From: Bacteroidales bacterium
GTDB lineage: Bacteria; Bacteroidota; Bacteroidia; Bacteroidales; Muribaculaceae
Length of the DNA: 35,964 nt
Assembly (NCBI GenBank): GCA_004552395.1
Contig: SFOK01000007.1
Span: forward strand, 1-35,964
Direction: 5' to 3'
Made by a program: the position numbers and the translations under genes. Below, one piece after another: positions 22,410 through 30,285 of the stretch; position 1 is the stretch's first letter; every line of letters begins with the position of its first letter. The notes under the pieces are model-generated. The model searched no databases. It saw only the letters and a list, made by a program, of their open reading frames with translations, and was not told the origin of the DNA.

Positions 22410-24464
22410 ATGAATAGAAAAATACTTGAAAGTCTATCGAGCAATCGTGTGGTAAGCGCTCTTCACTCGGCGCCCACACCGCGTTGGATAGCTTTCATAG
22501 CAGATGCCGCAATCGTGGCGTTTATATCACTGATGATTTTCCTTCTACCGGCGGATCAGTTCGCGCCGGGAGCATCGGTGCGCCAGATGAGCTATCTTCT
22601 TGTGGTCGGGAGCTTCGTACTGATGAACCTGCTGACCGGCAATTTCCGCAGCATTGTGCGTTTTTCGGTGACCGACGACCTGTTCAAGGCCATGAAGTAT
22701 GTGGCAGCGTCGGGCACGCTGATTCTGGCAATGAGTTGCGCGTATGCCTATTTTGCGTCATCTCACACACTTTTGGTCGGGATACTCCCTGTGGTGATAA
22801 TCTGCGGGCTCGTGCTCTGCATCGAGATGCTGGCGCACATCACCGTGAAATATGTCTACCGGGAGCTGTCGAATTACCGCCAGCGCCGCGAGCCGGTGAT
22901 AGTGCTTGGCTCGGCCATCAATTCCCTTTCGCTCGCCAACACTCTGAAATCGGAATCGGACGGGCATTTCAACCCTGTGGCGCTCCTTTCGCTCAACGCC
23001 GACAACTCGATAAAGAAGGTCAACGGCCTTACAGTGGAGACGTTTGATCCCGAGACCGTGGGCGAAGTATTCGAACGCTACCACTGCCGCACCCTCATCT
23101 TCCTTCAGAATCATCTGGACCTGATGCGCTCCGGCTTCTCGGACCATTTCATAAGCCGCCACATCAAGCTGTGCATACTCAACCAGATAGACGAGTTCAA
23201 TCTCAACAACGAGCAGCAGGATCAGGCCGATATCTCGGCGCACGTGCGCAACGTGAAGATCGAGGATCTGCTCGGTCGCCCCGTGATCAAGAACGACAAT
23301 CCTCACATACGCGAGGCTGTGAGCCGCAACGTGGTGTTGGTGACAGGCGCTGCCGGCTCGATCGGCTCGGAAATAGTGCGCCAGATAGCACGTCTGGGCG
23401 CGAGCGAGATAGTGCTCTTAGACCAGGCCGAGACACCGATGCACGAGATGCAGCTTGAGATGCAGAAGAATTTCCCGAACAACAAGATAGTGCTCTTCGT
23501 GGCCGATGTGCAGAACCGCAAGCGCCTGGAGCAGGTGTTCCTGCGTTTCCGTCCGCGGTTCGTATATCACGCGGCGGCCTATAAGCATGTGCCGATGATG
23601 GAGTCGAACCCGTCGGAGGCGATCCTCACCAACGTGAAGGGTACGAAGAACCTTGCGGACCTCTCGCTACAGTACGGTGTGGAGAAATTCGTGATGATTT
23701 CGACCGACAAGGCCGTGAATCCGACCAACATCATGGGCGCATCGAAACGATTGGCAGAGATCTACGTGCAGTCGCTCTTCAACAGCGCGCGCAAACGTCG
23801 CGGCGACGACAACTGCACACGCTTCATCACCACTCGCTTCGGCAATGTGCTCGGGTCGAACGGCTCCGTGATACCTCTCTTCCGCAAACAGATAGAAAAC
23901 GGAGGACCGCTCACGGTGACCCACAAGGAGATAATCCGCTATTTCATGACCATACAGGAGGCTTGTTCGCTCGTGCTCGAGGCCGGCTGCATGGGCAACG
24001 GCGGCGAGATATTCCTCTTCGACATGGGCAAACCGGTGAAGATCTACGACCTTGCGTGCCGCATGATACTACTCGCAGGTCTGCGTCCGCACGAGGACAT
24101 CAAGATAATAGAGACAGGTCTGCGTCCCGGCGAAAAGCTCTACGAGGAGCTGCTCAACGACAAGGAGACCACTATCCCCACAGGCAATGACAAGATCATG
24201 ATAGCCAAGGTGAGGAAATATAATTTCGACGAGGTGGCCCGCCGGTTCGAGGACCTGATAGAGCTTGCCGAAAACGGCAACATCCACGATATGGTGCTCA
24301 CGATGAAGGAGATAGTGCCCGAGTACGTGAGCAACAACTCAGTGTTCCAGGACATAGACCGCGAGCTTCACCACAAGTCGTCGTTCAGCGACGCGCCCGA
24401 AGCCGCCACCTCGGAAGAGTACGCACATCAGCAGGTATCGGCCAAGCCCGAGAATCTGAACTGA
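22410..24464 (+). CDS. Membrane-bound nucleotide-sugar 4,6-dehydratase/epimerase (CapD/WbpM-like)
   Basis: A 684-residue inner-membrane enzyme of surface-polysaccharide or glycan precursor synthesis, probably a UDP-GlcNAc-type 4,6-dehydratase. Four membrane segments (about 27-47, 62-77, 96-115, 119-141) are followed by a CoA-binding-like Rossmann region (about 162-270) and the extended SDR domain from about 305. The NAD(P) motif is TGAAGSIG at 312-319. The catalytic set is T432 with M442-x3-K446, the Ser/Thr-Met-Lys version typical of WbpM and PglF rather than Tyr-Lys. It has its own promoter and folded leader, and no other glycan gene is adjacent, so it likely serves a general pathway. A weak TCCGG/CCGGA hairpin follows at 24482-24500. 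Confidence 0.92.
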   Translation: MNRKILESLSSNRVVSALHSAPTPRWIAFIADAAIVAFISLMIFLLPADQFAPGASVRQMSYLLVVGSFVLMNLLTGNFRSIVRFSVTDDLFKAMKYVAASGTLILAMSCAYAYFASSHTLLVGILPVVIICGLVLCIEMLAHITVKYVYRELSNYRQRREPVIVLGSAINSLSLANTLKSESDGHFNPVALLSLNADNSIKKVNGLTVETFDPETVGEVFERYHCRTLIFLQNHLDLMRSGFSDHFISRHIKLCILNQIDEFNLNNEQQDQADISAHVRNVKIEDLLGRPVIKNDNPHIREAVSRNVVLVTGAAGSIGSEIVRQIARLGASEIVLLDQAETPMHEMQLEMQKNFPNNKIVLFVADVQNRKRLEQVFLRFRPRFVYHAAAYKHVPMMESNPSEAILTNVKGTKNLADLSLQYGVEKFVMISTDKAVNPTNIMGASKRLAEIYVQSLFNSARKRRGDDNCTRFITTRFGNVLGSNGSVIPLFRKQIENGGPLTVTHKEIIRYFMTIQEACSLVLEAGCMGNGGEIFLFDMGKPVKIYDLACRMILLAGLRPHEDIKIIETGLRPGEKLYEELLNDKETTIPTGNDKIMIAKVRKYNFDEVARRFEDLIELAENGNIHDMVLTMKEIVPEYVSNNSVFQDIDRELHHKSSFSDAPEAATSEEYAHQQVSAKPENLN

Positions 24465-24580
24465 TCTACGCTCCTTCGACTTCCGGCGATTTTATCCGGA
24501 CGATAGCCGCCCTCAGCGTTAACATTTTTTATTAAACAAGCTCTAAACTTTCAGCCGCGAAAGAGGTCAAAATTACCGAT

Positions 24581-25405
24581 ATGAGACACTACAGAATGAG
24601 AACAGCTGTCTGCGCACTGCTGATTGCCGGCGCCGCAGCTACCGCCCGGCCGTTTGATCTCAAGGACGCGCTGGGCAAAATCGGCAGCGCCCTCGAAGGA
24701 GTGAATGTGGAGGATGTGGCGTCGGGAATCCTCGACGGAGTGTTCACCAAGTCAGACCTCACCGTGGCCGATATAGCCGGAGTGTGGAAGACGACGGGTT
24801 CTGCCGTGACCTTCCGCAGCGACAGTTTCCTGCAGCGTGCGGGCGGTAGCGCCGCGGCGTCGGTGGCCGAGAGCAAGATAGACCCGTATCTGAAACAGTA
24901 CGGCCTGCTCAACTCCACAATCACTGTGACCGACGACGGAGCGTTTACCCTTCAGACAACAAAAGCGACGCTGAAAGGAACAATCAAAGTCAACGACAAG
25001 AAAAATAGCTCAGGAAATTTCACCGTGAATTTCAAAGCGCTGGGATTACTGAACTTAGGCACATTCGACACATACGTGGAGATGGTGCAAAACCCGCTCA
25101 GCAGCCGCCGGAGCGTCAAGATAATGTTCGATGCCGACAAGATACAGAAGCTGATGAAGGGTCTTGCCGTGATCTCCAAATCGCAGATGGCCAAGACGGC
25201 ATCAGACCTTCTGAATCAGTACGAAGGTATCTGCGTCGGTTTCCAGTGCGACTATACAGGCGAGGCACCGGCCGCAAGCAGTCAGCCCGCAACCGGCACC
25301 AATACTAAAGGAAATACCAAAGGGAGCACAGCATCACCTTCCGACAGCACAGGCAGCGGCTCACTGCTTCAGGACATCATACGCAATTCCCGCAAGAAGA
25401 AATGA
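24581..25405 (+). CDS. DUF4923 family exported protein
   Basis: A 274-residue Bacteroidota protein of unknown function, with a lipocalin-like fold predicted for the family. A signal peptide (about 1-22) precedes FDLKDALGKIGSALEG. The family core spans about 60-230: VADIAGVWKTTGSAVTFRS, then FTLQTTKATLKGTIKVND and MKGLAVISKSQMAKTASDLLNQYEGICVGFQC. The end (about 232-274) is a Thr/Ser/Gly-rich tail finishing in basic residues (NSRKKK). Its stop overlaps the start of the DUF3822 gene by ATGA, indicating translational coupling. It begins a run of four plus-strand genes. No strong TAnnTTTG promoter was found in the 116-base gap upstream. Confidence 0.85.
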   Translation: MRHYRMRTAVCALLIAGAAATARPFDLKDALGKIGSALEGVNVEDVASGILDGVFTKSDLTVADIAGVWKTTGSAVTFRSDSFLQRAGGSAAASVAESKIDPYLKQYGLLNSTITVTDDGAFTLQTTKATLKGTIKVNDKKNSSGNFTVNFKALGLLNLGTFDTYVEMVQNPLSSRRSVKIMFDADKIQKLMKGLAVISKSQMAKTASDLLNQYEGICVGFQCDYTGEAPAASSQPATGTNTKGNTKGSTASPSDSTGSGSLLQDIIRNSRKKK

Positions 25406-26178
25406 ACGAGTCTACCGACAGACGACTGACCGTGGAAGCCGGACCTGCTGGATTCGAGGCGTGGATACGTCCCGACGGCGAGGGGACGGCATGGCAGAAG
25501 CTCGCCGCCAAGCAATGGCGCTGTGAGCCTCAGGACTGCGAGAAACGTCTGGAGGACGCTGTATACGACACGCCCGAACTCTTCGACGAGAACCGCGTGA
25601 CGGTGCTTCTGCGCCCCGAATACACACAGCTCATACCGGCTGAGCTCGCCGACGATGCCGACGAGATAATGAGCCGTTTCGACCTCTCGAAAGGTAAGGA
25701 GACATTCTGCGATAAGATACCCGGCATCGATGATTACCTGCTCGCCTACACGCTCCCCTCGGGGATGAACGGCTTTCTGCACCGGTGCTTCGCCACTGAG
25801 GATTTCCGCCATGCCCTCACACCTCTGCTCGGGCGCCTTGCACCCTCGGCGCGTTCCGAAGGGGGCGAGATACTCTGGGCTGACCTGCACGGGCAAAACG
25901 TCGATACCGTGGCCTTCGCCGACGGATCCCTTCGTCTTGCCGCCTCACGCAGCTTCCGCGAGCCCGAGGACGCGGCCTACGCCCTGCTCAGCGCATGGCG
26001 GGGTCTGGGATTCGACGCCCGCAAAGGAGAGATTCGAGTGAGCGGCGACGAGCAGACGCGTCGTGCCGTGGTGCCTGTGCTGCGTCGGTTTGTGAGCTAT
26101 GTGTCTGTGGCAGTGGTGCCTACGCGCGTCAAGGAGATTTGCCGCGCCGGAGTGTCGCTCGCATCAGCGCTCAGCTGA
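25402..26178 (+). CDS. DUF3822 family protein
   Basis: A 258-residue cytoplasmic protein of a Bacteroidota-specific family, distantly like the ASKHA/pilus-assembly ATPase-like fold in family descriptions; the biochemical role is unknown. Supporting segments are YDTPELFDENRVTVLLRPEYTQLIPAEL near 53-80, LHGQNVDTVAFADGSLRLAASRSFREPEDAAYALLSAW near 163-200, and RVSGDEQTRRAVVPVLRRFVSYV near the end. It overlaps DUF4923 by 4 bases and is followed by rsmD after 68 bases. The DUF3822-rsmD pairing is common in Bacteroidales and supports the call. Confidence 0.82.
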   Translation: MNESTDRRLTVEAGPAGFEAWIRPDGEGTAWQKLAAKQWRCEPQDCEKRLEDAVYDTPELFDENRVTVLLRPEYTQLIPAELADDADEIMSRFDLSKGKETFCDKIPGIDDYLLAYTLPSGMNGFLHRCFATEDFRHALTPLLGRLAPSARSEGGEILWADLHGQNVDTVAFADGSLRLAASRSFREPEDAAYALLSAWRGLGFDARKGEIRVSGDEQTRRAVVPVLRRFVSYVSVAVVPTRVKEICRAGVSLASALS

Positions 26179-26246
26179 GAACCTTCGCCGCATACCCGCG
26201 CTCCGAAGCTCCCTGAGCATGCCGCACAATTTAAAGAGGAACAGCC

Positions 26247-26882
26247 ATGAGAATCATAAGAGGGAAATACGGACGCCGGCGCTTCGACGTCCCCAAGAAC
26301 ATAACCGCCCGCCCCACCACCGACTTTGCCCGCGAAAACATATTCAACGTGCTCGAGAATATGCGCGACTTCGACGGCCTTACGGCACTCGACCTTTTCG
26401 CCGGCACAGGCGCCATATCGCTTGAATTTCTCTCGCGCGGATGCCGCGAGGTGACGGCCGTGGAGACAGCCCGCGTCCAGGCCGATTTCATACGCTCCGT
26501 CAAGATGAAGCTCGGCGACGAAGGGCTGCGGATAGTGAAAGGCGATGTGTTCCGCTACGTGGCCACCTGCCGCGAGACGTTCGATTTCATCTTCGCCGAC
26601 CCGCCCTACAATCACCCGCAGTTCGCCGAAATTCCCGGTCTGATCCTGGGAAGCCGCATGCTCCGGCCAGGCACCGTTGTGGTGATAGAACATAACCGCA
26701 ACCACGATTTCTCGGCCCTCCCCTGCTTCCGGCGTCACCTGACCTACGGGAGCGTGAATTTCTCCATCTTCGAGGAGCCATCCGACGAGAGCGCTACCGC
26801 GGCAGAGGAGCCGAAAGAGGACGGCGCTGAGGGCGCGAAAGAGGCTCTCTGCCGGCCTGATTCACCCGAAACAACAGATTAG
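26247..26882 (+). CDS. rsmD: 16S rRNA (guanine966-N2)-methyltransferase RsmD
   Basis: RsmD uses SAM to methylate N2 of G966 in 16S rRNA during 30S assembly. The N-terminal RIIRGKYGRRRF motif, the SAM-binding LDLFAGTGAISLEFLSRG (about 48-65) and the catalytic DPPY at 118-121 are all present. The last 35 residues are an acidic Glu/Ala/Asp tail (EEPKEDGAEG) beyond the usual family end, making the protein 211 residues long. A purine-rich AAAGAGGAA precedes the ATG by a few bases. The helicase gene starts two bases after its stop, so the two are coupled. Confidence 0.95.
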   Translation: MRIIRGKYGRRRFDVPKNITARPTTDFARENIFNVLENMRDFDGLTALDLFAGTGAISLEFLSRGCREVTAVETARVQADFIRSVKMKLGDEGLRIVKGDVFRYVATCRETFDFIFADPPYNHPQFAEIPGLILGSRMLRPGTVVVIEHNRNHDFSALPCFRRHLTYGSVNFSIFEEPSDESATAAEEPKEDGAEGAKEALCRPDSPETTD

Positions 26883-26884
26883 CC

Positions 26885-28306
26885 ATGGCAGCCGAATCAG
26901 GCCGGAAGAACGACTCGGAGATACTCCTGCGTAAGGCCCTCGACAACCTCGACTACGAGCCTATGCCCGGGCAGCGCGCGCTGCTCGAGAAGCTGAGCGC
27001 GTTCGCACTGGAGAGGCGCCGGTTGCAGGCGTTCATACTGCGCGGATACGCCGGGACGGGCAAGACGTCGCTCACGGCCGCGTTCGTGAAAGCGCTGCGC
27101 GAGTGCGGGCTCAAGTTCGTGCTCCTGGCGCCGACGGGACGTGCCGCGAAGGTCTTCTCCTCCTATGCCGGCATGCCCGCACACACCATCCACAAGCGCC
27201 TGTTCCGCGGCGACCTCTACGAGCCCGGGAGCGCCGGCACAGCACTCTTCAACGCTCCCAACGACGACGAGGACACGCTTTTCATCGTAGACGAGGCCTC
27301 CATGATACAGCAGGACTCTCAGAGCCAGCTTCTTACGCTTCTGCTCCGCCATATCTATTCGCGCGAAGGGGACAACGTGGTCTTCATAGGCGACACGGCA
27401 CAGCTGCCGCCCGTGGGGCAGACCGTGAGCCACGCGCTGAGCGAGGATTATCTGCGCGGCTTCGGCATGGAGATCTTCACTCACCTGCTCGATGCACCGG
27501 CACGCCAGGCCCAGCGGAGCGGAATACTCTACAACGCCACGTGGCTGCGCCGCGCCATGGCTCTGCCCGAGCTGCCGTCGCCGCAGCTACGCGTCAGCGG
27601 CTTCTGCGACGTGAAGTCCGTGAGCTCGGAATATCTGCAGGAGCTCGTGGCCGACAGCTACTCCGAGACCGGCGAGGACGGCACCATGGTGATAACGCGC
27701 AGCAACTTCCGCGCCGGAGTCTTCAACCGCGGCATACGCGCCACGGTGCTTTACGCCGAATCGGAGCTGCAGATAGGCGAACGGCTCGTGGTGGTGAAAA
27801 ACAATTATCACTACGCGCGGAAGATAAAGGAGCTCGGATTCATAGCAAACGGCGAGATAATCCACGTGAAGCGTATCCGCGGCATCGAGGACCGCTACGG
27901 CTCCCGCTTTGCCGATGTGGAGGCGGAACTGCCCTCGGCCGGCATCTCTCTCGACGCCAAGCTGATTCTCGACACGCTTTCGGACGACACGGCCTCCCTT
28001 TCCGGCGAGGCGCTCACAAAGCTATACAACGCCATATTGGCAGAGAAAGAGGCTGAGGGACTGGAGTTTACTCGAGCATTGGCGGCCACACGCCGCGACC
28101 CGTACATGAACGCGCTGCAGGTGAAATACGCCTACTGCCTCACCTGCCACAAGGCTCAGGGCGGACAGTGGGAGAATCTTTTTGTGGACCTGGGCGGAAT
28201 ACAGCCCGAGACAATGGACATGGAGTTCTACCGATGGCTCTACACGGCTGTGACGCGCGCACGCCGCAAACTTTTTCTTGTGAATCCTACGCTTAAAACG
28301 GTCTGA
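26885..28306 (+). CDS. RecD-like ATP-dependent DNA helicase
   Basis: A 473-residue superfamily 1 helicase of the short RecD/Pif1-like kind widespread in Bacteroidota. Motif I is GYAGTGKT at 54-61, motif Ia LLAPTGRAAK, motif II IVDEASMI near 134-141, motif III GDTAQLPPVG, and near the end TCHKAQGGQWENLFVD and YTAVTRARRKLFLV for motifs V and VI. It lacks the long N-terminal region of RecD2. It probably acts in DNA repair or replication-fork processing, but partners are not known. It is the last gene of the unit and converges on the S41 protease gene; no clear terminator is visible, only a 21-base direct repeat. Confidence 0.9.
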   Translation: MAAESGRKNDSEILLRKALDNLDYEPMPGQRALLEKLSAFALERRRLQAFILRGYAGTGKTSLTAAFVKALRECGLKFVLLAPTGRAAKVFSSYAGMPAHTIHKRLFRGDLYEPGSAGTALFNAPNDDEDTLFIVDEASMIQQDSQSQLLTLLLRHIYSREGDNVVFIGDTAQLPPVGQTVSHALSEDYLRGFGMEIFTHLLDAPARQAQRSGILYNATWLRRAMALPELPSPQLRVSGFCDVKSVSSEYLQELVADSYSETGEDGTMVITRSNFRAGVFNRGIRATVLYAESELQIGERLVVVKNNYHYARKIKELGFIANGEIIHVKRIRGIEDRYGSRFADVEAELPSAGISLDAKLILDTLSDDTASLSGEALTKLYNAILAEKEAEGLEFTRALAATRRDPYMNALQVKYAYCLTCHKAQGGQWENLFVDLGGIQPETMDMEFYRWLYTAVTRARRKLFLVNPTLKTV

Positions 28307-28309
28307 AAC

Positions 28310-28363
28310 TTGCAGATTTGTGCAGTTTGGAGGGGTCAGAATTTGCAGATTCGAGCAGTTTGG
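28310..28363. repeat. 21-base direct repeat, period 33
   Basis: Two copies lie at 28310-28330 and 28343-28363 and differ at two positions; both begin TTGCAGATT and end GCAGTTTGG. They fill the gap between the convergent helicase and S41 genes. Each also contains GCAGTTTGG-like and TTGCAGA words that pair poorly, so this is a direct repeat and not a hairpin. Confidence 0.8.
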
Positions 28364-28432
28364 CTTATCTGAACACGGAAACAATCATAGCAAAATATCC
28401 GATTTCCAGATATATCTGGCCGGGACGCGGGA

Positions 28433-29443
28433 TTAGAGCGAGCGGGCCACGCTCAGGGCGAGGTCCAGAATAGCGTCTTTGCCGGCGGCAAGCTCATCAT
28501 CGGGAGAATGGGCTTCGTAGCCGGGTGTCGGGTCGATACCGTCCTCAATATCATTGCCTTGCGGGTCTGTCATGGGGCAGGCTGAGAACCTTATGCTCCA
28601 ACCGTTGGGGAGCGTGGCGCTGAACGGGAGTCCGGCGCCTCCGCCTGTGCGGGCACCCACCTGGATGGTCTGCGGAAGGCAGCGCATCACCGAAGTGAAA
28701 TCGTTGGCCGCGCTGAAGCAGCTGCGGTTAGTGACGAGCACCACGGGCTTATCCCACATGACGCGGCCTTTCTCGGCCGGCTTGTAGACTACGGGATACG
28801 GCTCGGAGAAATCGTCGTGGCCGGGGCCGGTCTTGTGGCGGATATACCCGGCGAGAAGGTCGGAGGTGATGAGGCGCCCCACGATGCGCTCCACATTGGT
28901 GAGCAGGCCGCCGCCGTTGTCGCGTATGTCGATCACCAGGGCGCGGCAATCCTTGAAGTAATACAGGATCCAGTCCAGGTCGTTCTCCCCTATCGGCGAA
29001 GCGAACGAGGATATGTGGATATACCCCACATCGCCCGGCATACGCTTGTAGATCATCGACTTAAGGGTGACGTAATCGAACTCCAGATACGATTCCTGAA
29101 GACAGCGAAGGTTGAAATCCTGTGGGTAGTCGCTCCACCAGCGGCGGTAGAAACTTGTGGCGAAGGGAGAGGAGAGGTTCACGTGGCCGTCGCGCAGCAG
29201 ATCGAGCATCTCGGAGCATAGGTCGAAGAGTTCGCGACTCGTCATGTCGGGTGTGACGCGGGCGAGATATACGCCGCGCGTGCTCTCCCAGTCGACGCCT
29301 TTCTGATCGAGGTAGCAATATTTCTCGTCAATGATTTTCCAGAGCGCCTCCAGGTTGCCGGCGGGTGTGTCGGGTTGCTGCTCGTAGGGGTGGCACGCCG
29401 TCAGGAGCAGGCAGAGTAAGAATATGGCCAGGAGCTTCTTCAT
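28433..29443 (-). CDS. S41 family peptidase, lipoprotein
   Basis: A 336-residue predicted lipoprotein protease of the tail-specific (S41/C-terminal processing) family. Signal peptide with lipobox LTAC, Cys17, followed by HPYEQQPD. The catalytic domain shows GDVGYIHISSF (about 137-147), IDIRDNGGG (about 171-179) and NRSCFSAANDF with the probable nucleophile Ser244, then RTGGGAGLP. There is no PDZ domain, unlike CtpA/Prc; it fits the short Bacteroidota form. The start overlaps the upstream gene's stop by ATGA, so the two are coupled. It is the third gene of a topoisomerase-IV-led operon; its substrate is unknown. Confidence 0.9.
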   Translation of the reverse strand: MKKLLAIFLLCLLLTACHPYEQQPDTPAGNLEALWKIIDEKYCYLDQKGVDWESTRGVYLARVTPDMTSRELFDLCSEMLDLLRDGHVNLSSPFATSFYRRWWSDYPQDFNLRCLQESYLEFDYVTLKSMIYKRMPGDVGYIHISSFASPIGENDLDWILYYFKDCRALVIDIRDNGGGLLTNVERIVGRLITSDLLAGYIRHKTGPGHDDFSEPYPVVYKPAEKGRVMWDKPVVLVTNRSCFSAANDFTSVMRCLPQTIQVGARTGGGAGLPFSATLPNGWSIRFSACPMTDPQGNDIEDGIDPTPGYEAHSPDDELAAGKDAILDLALSVARSL

Positions 29444-30285
29444 GGGTCAATCATGGGGATGAGTCGGGCCGACGCGTTGTGGCCTCGGGTGATGTTGAGC
29501 CAATCGGTGGTGATGCCGATGCCTATGCTGTGGCTCACGAGCCGTGTGTTGATATGGCTCACATAGCTTGAGCGGAGGTCGAAACGGTAGCTCAGGCGCC
29601 AGCGGACGCTGAACACGCTGAACTCGGCGGCAAGTGTGTTGGCTATCGCGAAGTGATTGCCCCACCAGCCGCAGCGGGCCAGGCCGGAGTGGTCGCCAAG
29701 GTATATCTCGTAGTAACTCTCGCCGTACTGAGGCGAGAAGAAGACGCTCAGCGACGGCAGTGACACCTGGTCGATGATCCGCACCGGCAGACGGCCGATG
29801 CGCAGGTCGTAGGCTCCGTAGGCGTTGAGCGTCAGGCTCAGGGAGACTCTCGCGGCCACGGGATTGTTGGAATTGCGGGGCAGGTAGAGCAAGCCGGCAT
29901 CCAGCTCGGCACCGGCACCGAAGGCCGCCACGAGGCCGGGAAGCGGGCGCAGCTTGCGGTAGAGCGCCCAGTCGCCGGTCAGGTCTATGTTGGTCATCGA
30001 GGAGGTGCCCTGCGGGTTCTGGCAGAAGTCCATGCCGTAGCGGGCCGAGCCCATGCCGAACCATCGCTCGGGGTCGAAGCCTATGGCTCGTCCCCACTGG
30101 CCGTAGACACCCATGTGGGTGCCGGTGTGGCGTATCGGTGAGAGGTAAGTGTTGAAATTGCGTGCGGCGCCTATCTCCACGCCGTATGTCGATGTGAGCG
30201 GACAGACTGCGGGCGCAGGCACAGTGTCTTGCGCTGCGAGTCGCAGCGACAGGAGCAGCAATATGACTGTCAGCAGCTTACGCAT
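29440..30285 (-). CDS. DUF3316-like outer-membrane protein
   Basis: A 281-residue exported protein with signal peptide MRKLLTVILLLLSLRLAAQ. The opening STYGVEIGAARNFNTYLSPIRHTGTHMGVYGQWGRA and the strand-rich body, ending in HSIGIGITTDWLNITRGHN, resemble the DUF3316 barrels of Bacteroidota; this assignment is from general pattern and is moderate. The ATG at 30285 was chosen over an in-frame one at 30384 because it starts the signal peptide. It overlaps the topoisomerase gene's end by 8 bases and the protease start by 4, so all three are one transcript. Function is unknown. Confidence 0.7.
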   Translation of the reverse strand: MRKLLTVILLLLSLRLAAQDTVPAPAVCPLTSTYGVEIGAARNFNTYLSPIRHTGTHMGVYGQWGRAIGFDPERWFGMGSARYGMDFCQNPQGTSSMTNIDLTGDWALYRKLRPLPGLVAAFGAGAELDAGLLYLPRNSNNPVAARVSLSLTLNAYGAYDLRIGRLPVRIIDQVSLPSLSVFFSPQYGESYYEIYLGDHSGLARCGWWGNHFAIANTLAAEFSVFSVRWRLSYRFDLRSSYVSHINTRLVSHSIGIGITTDWLNITRGHNASARLIPMIDP

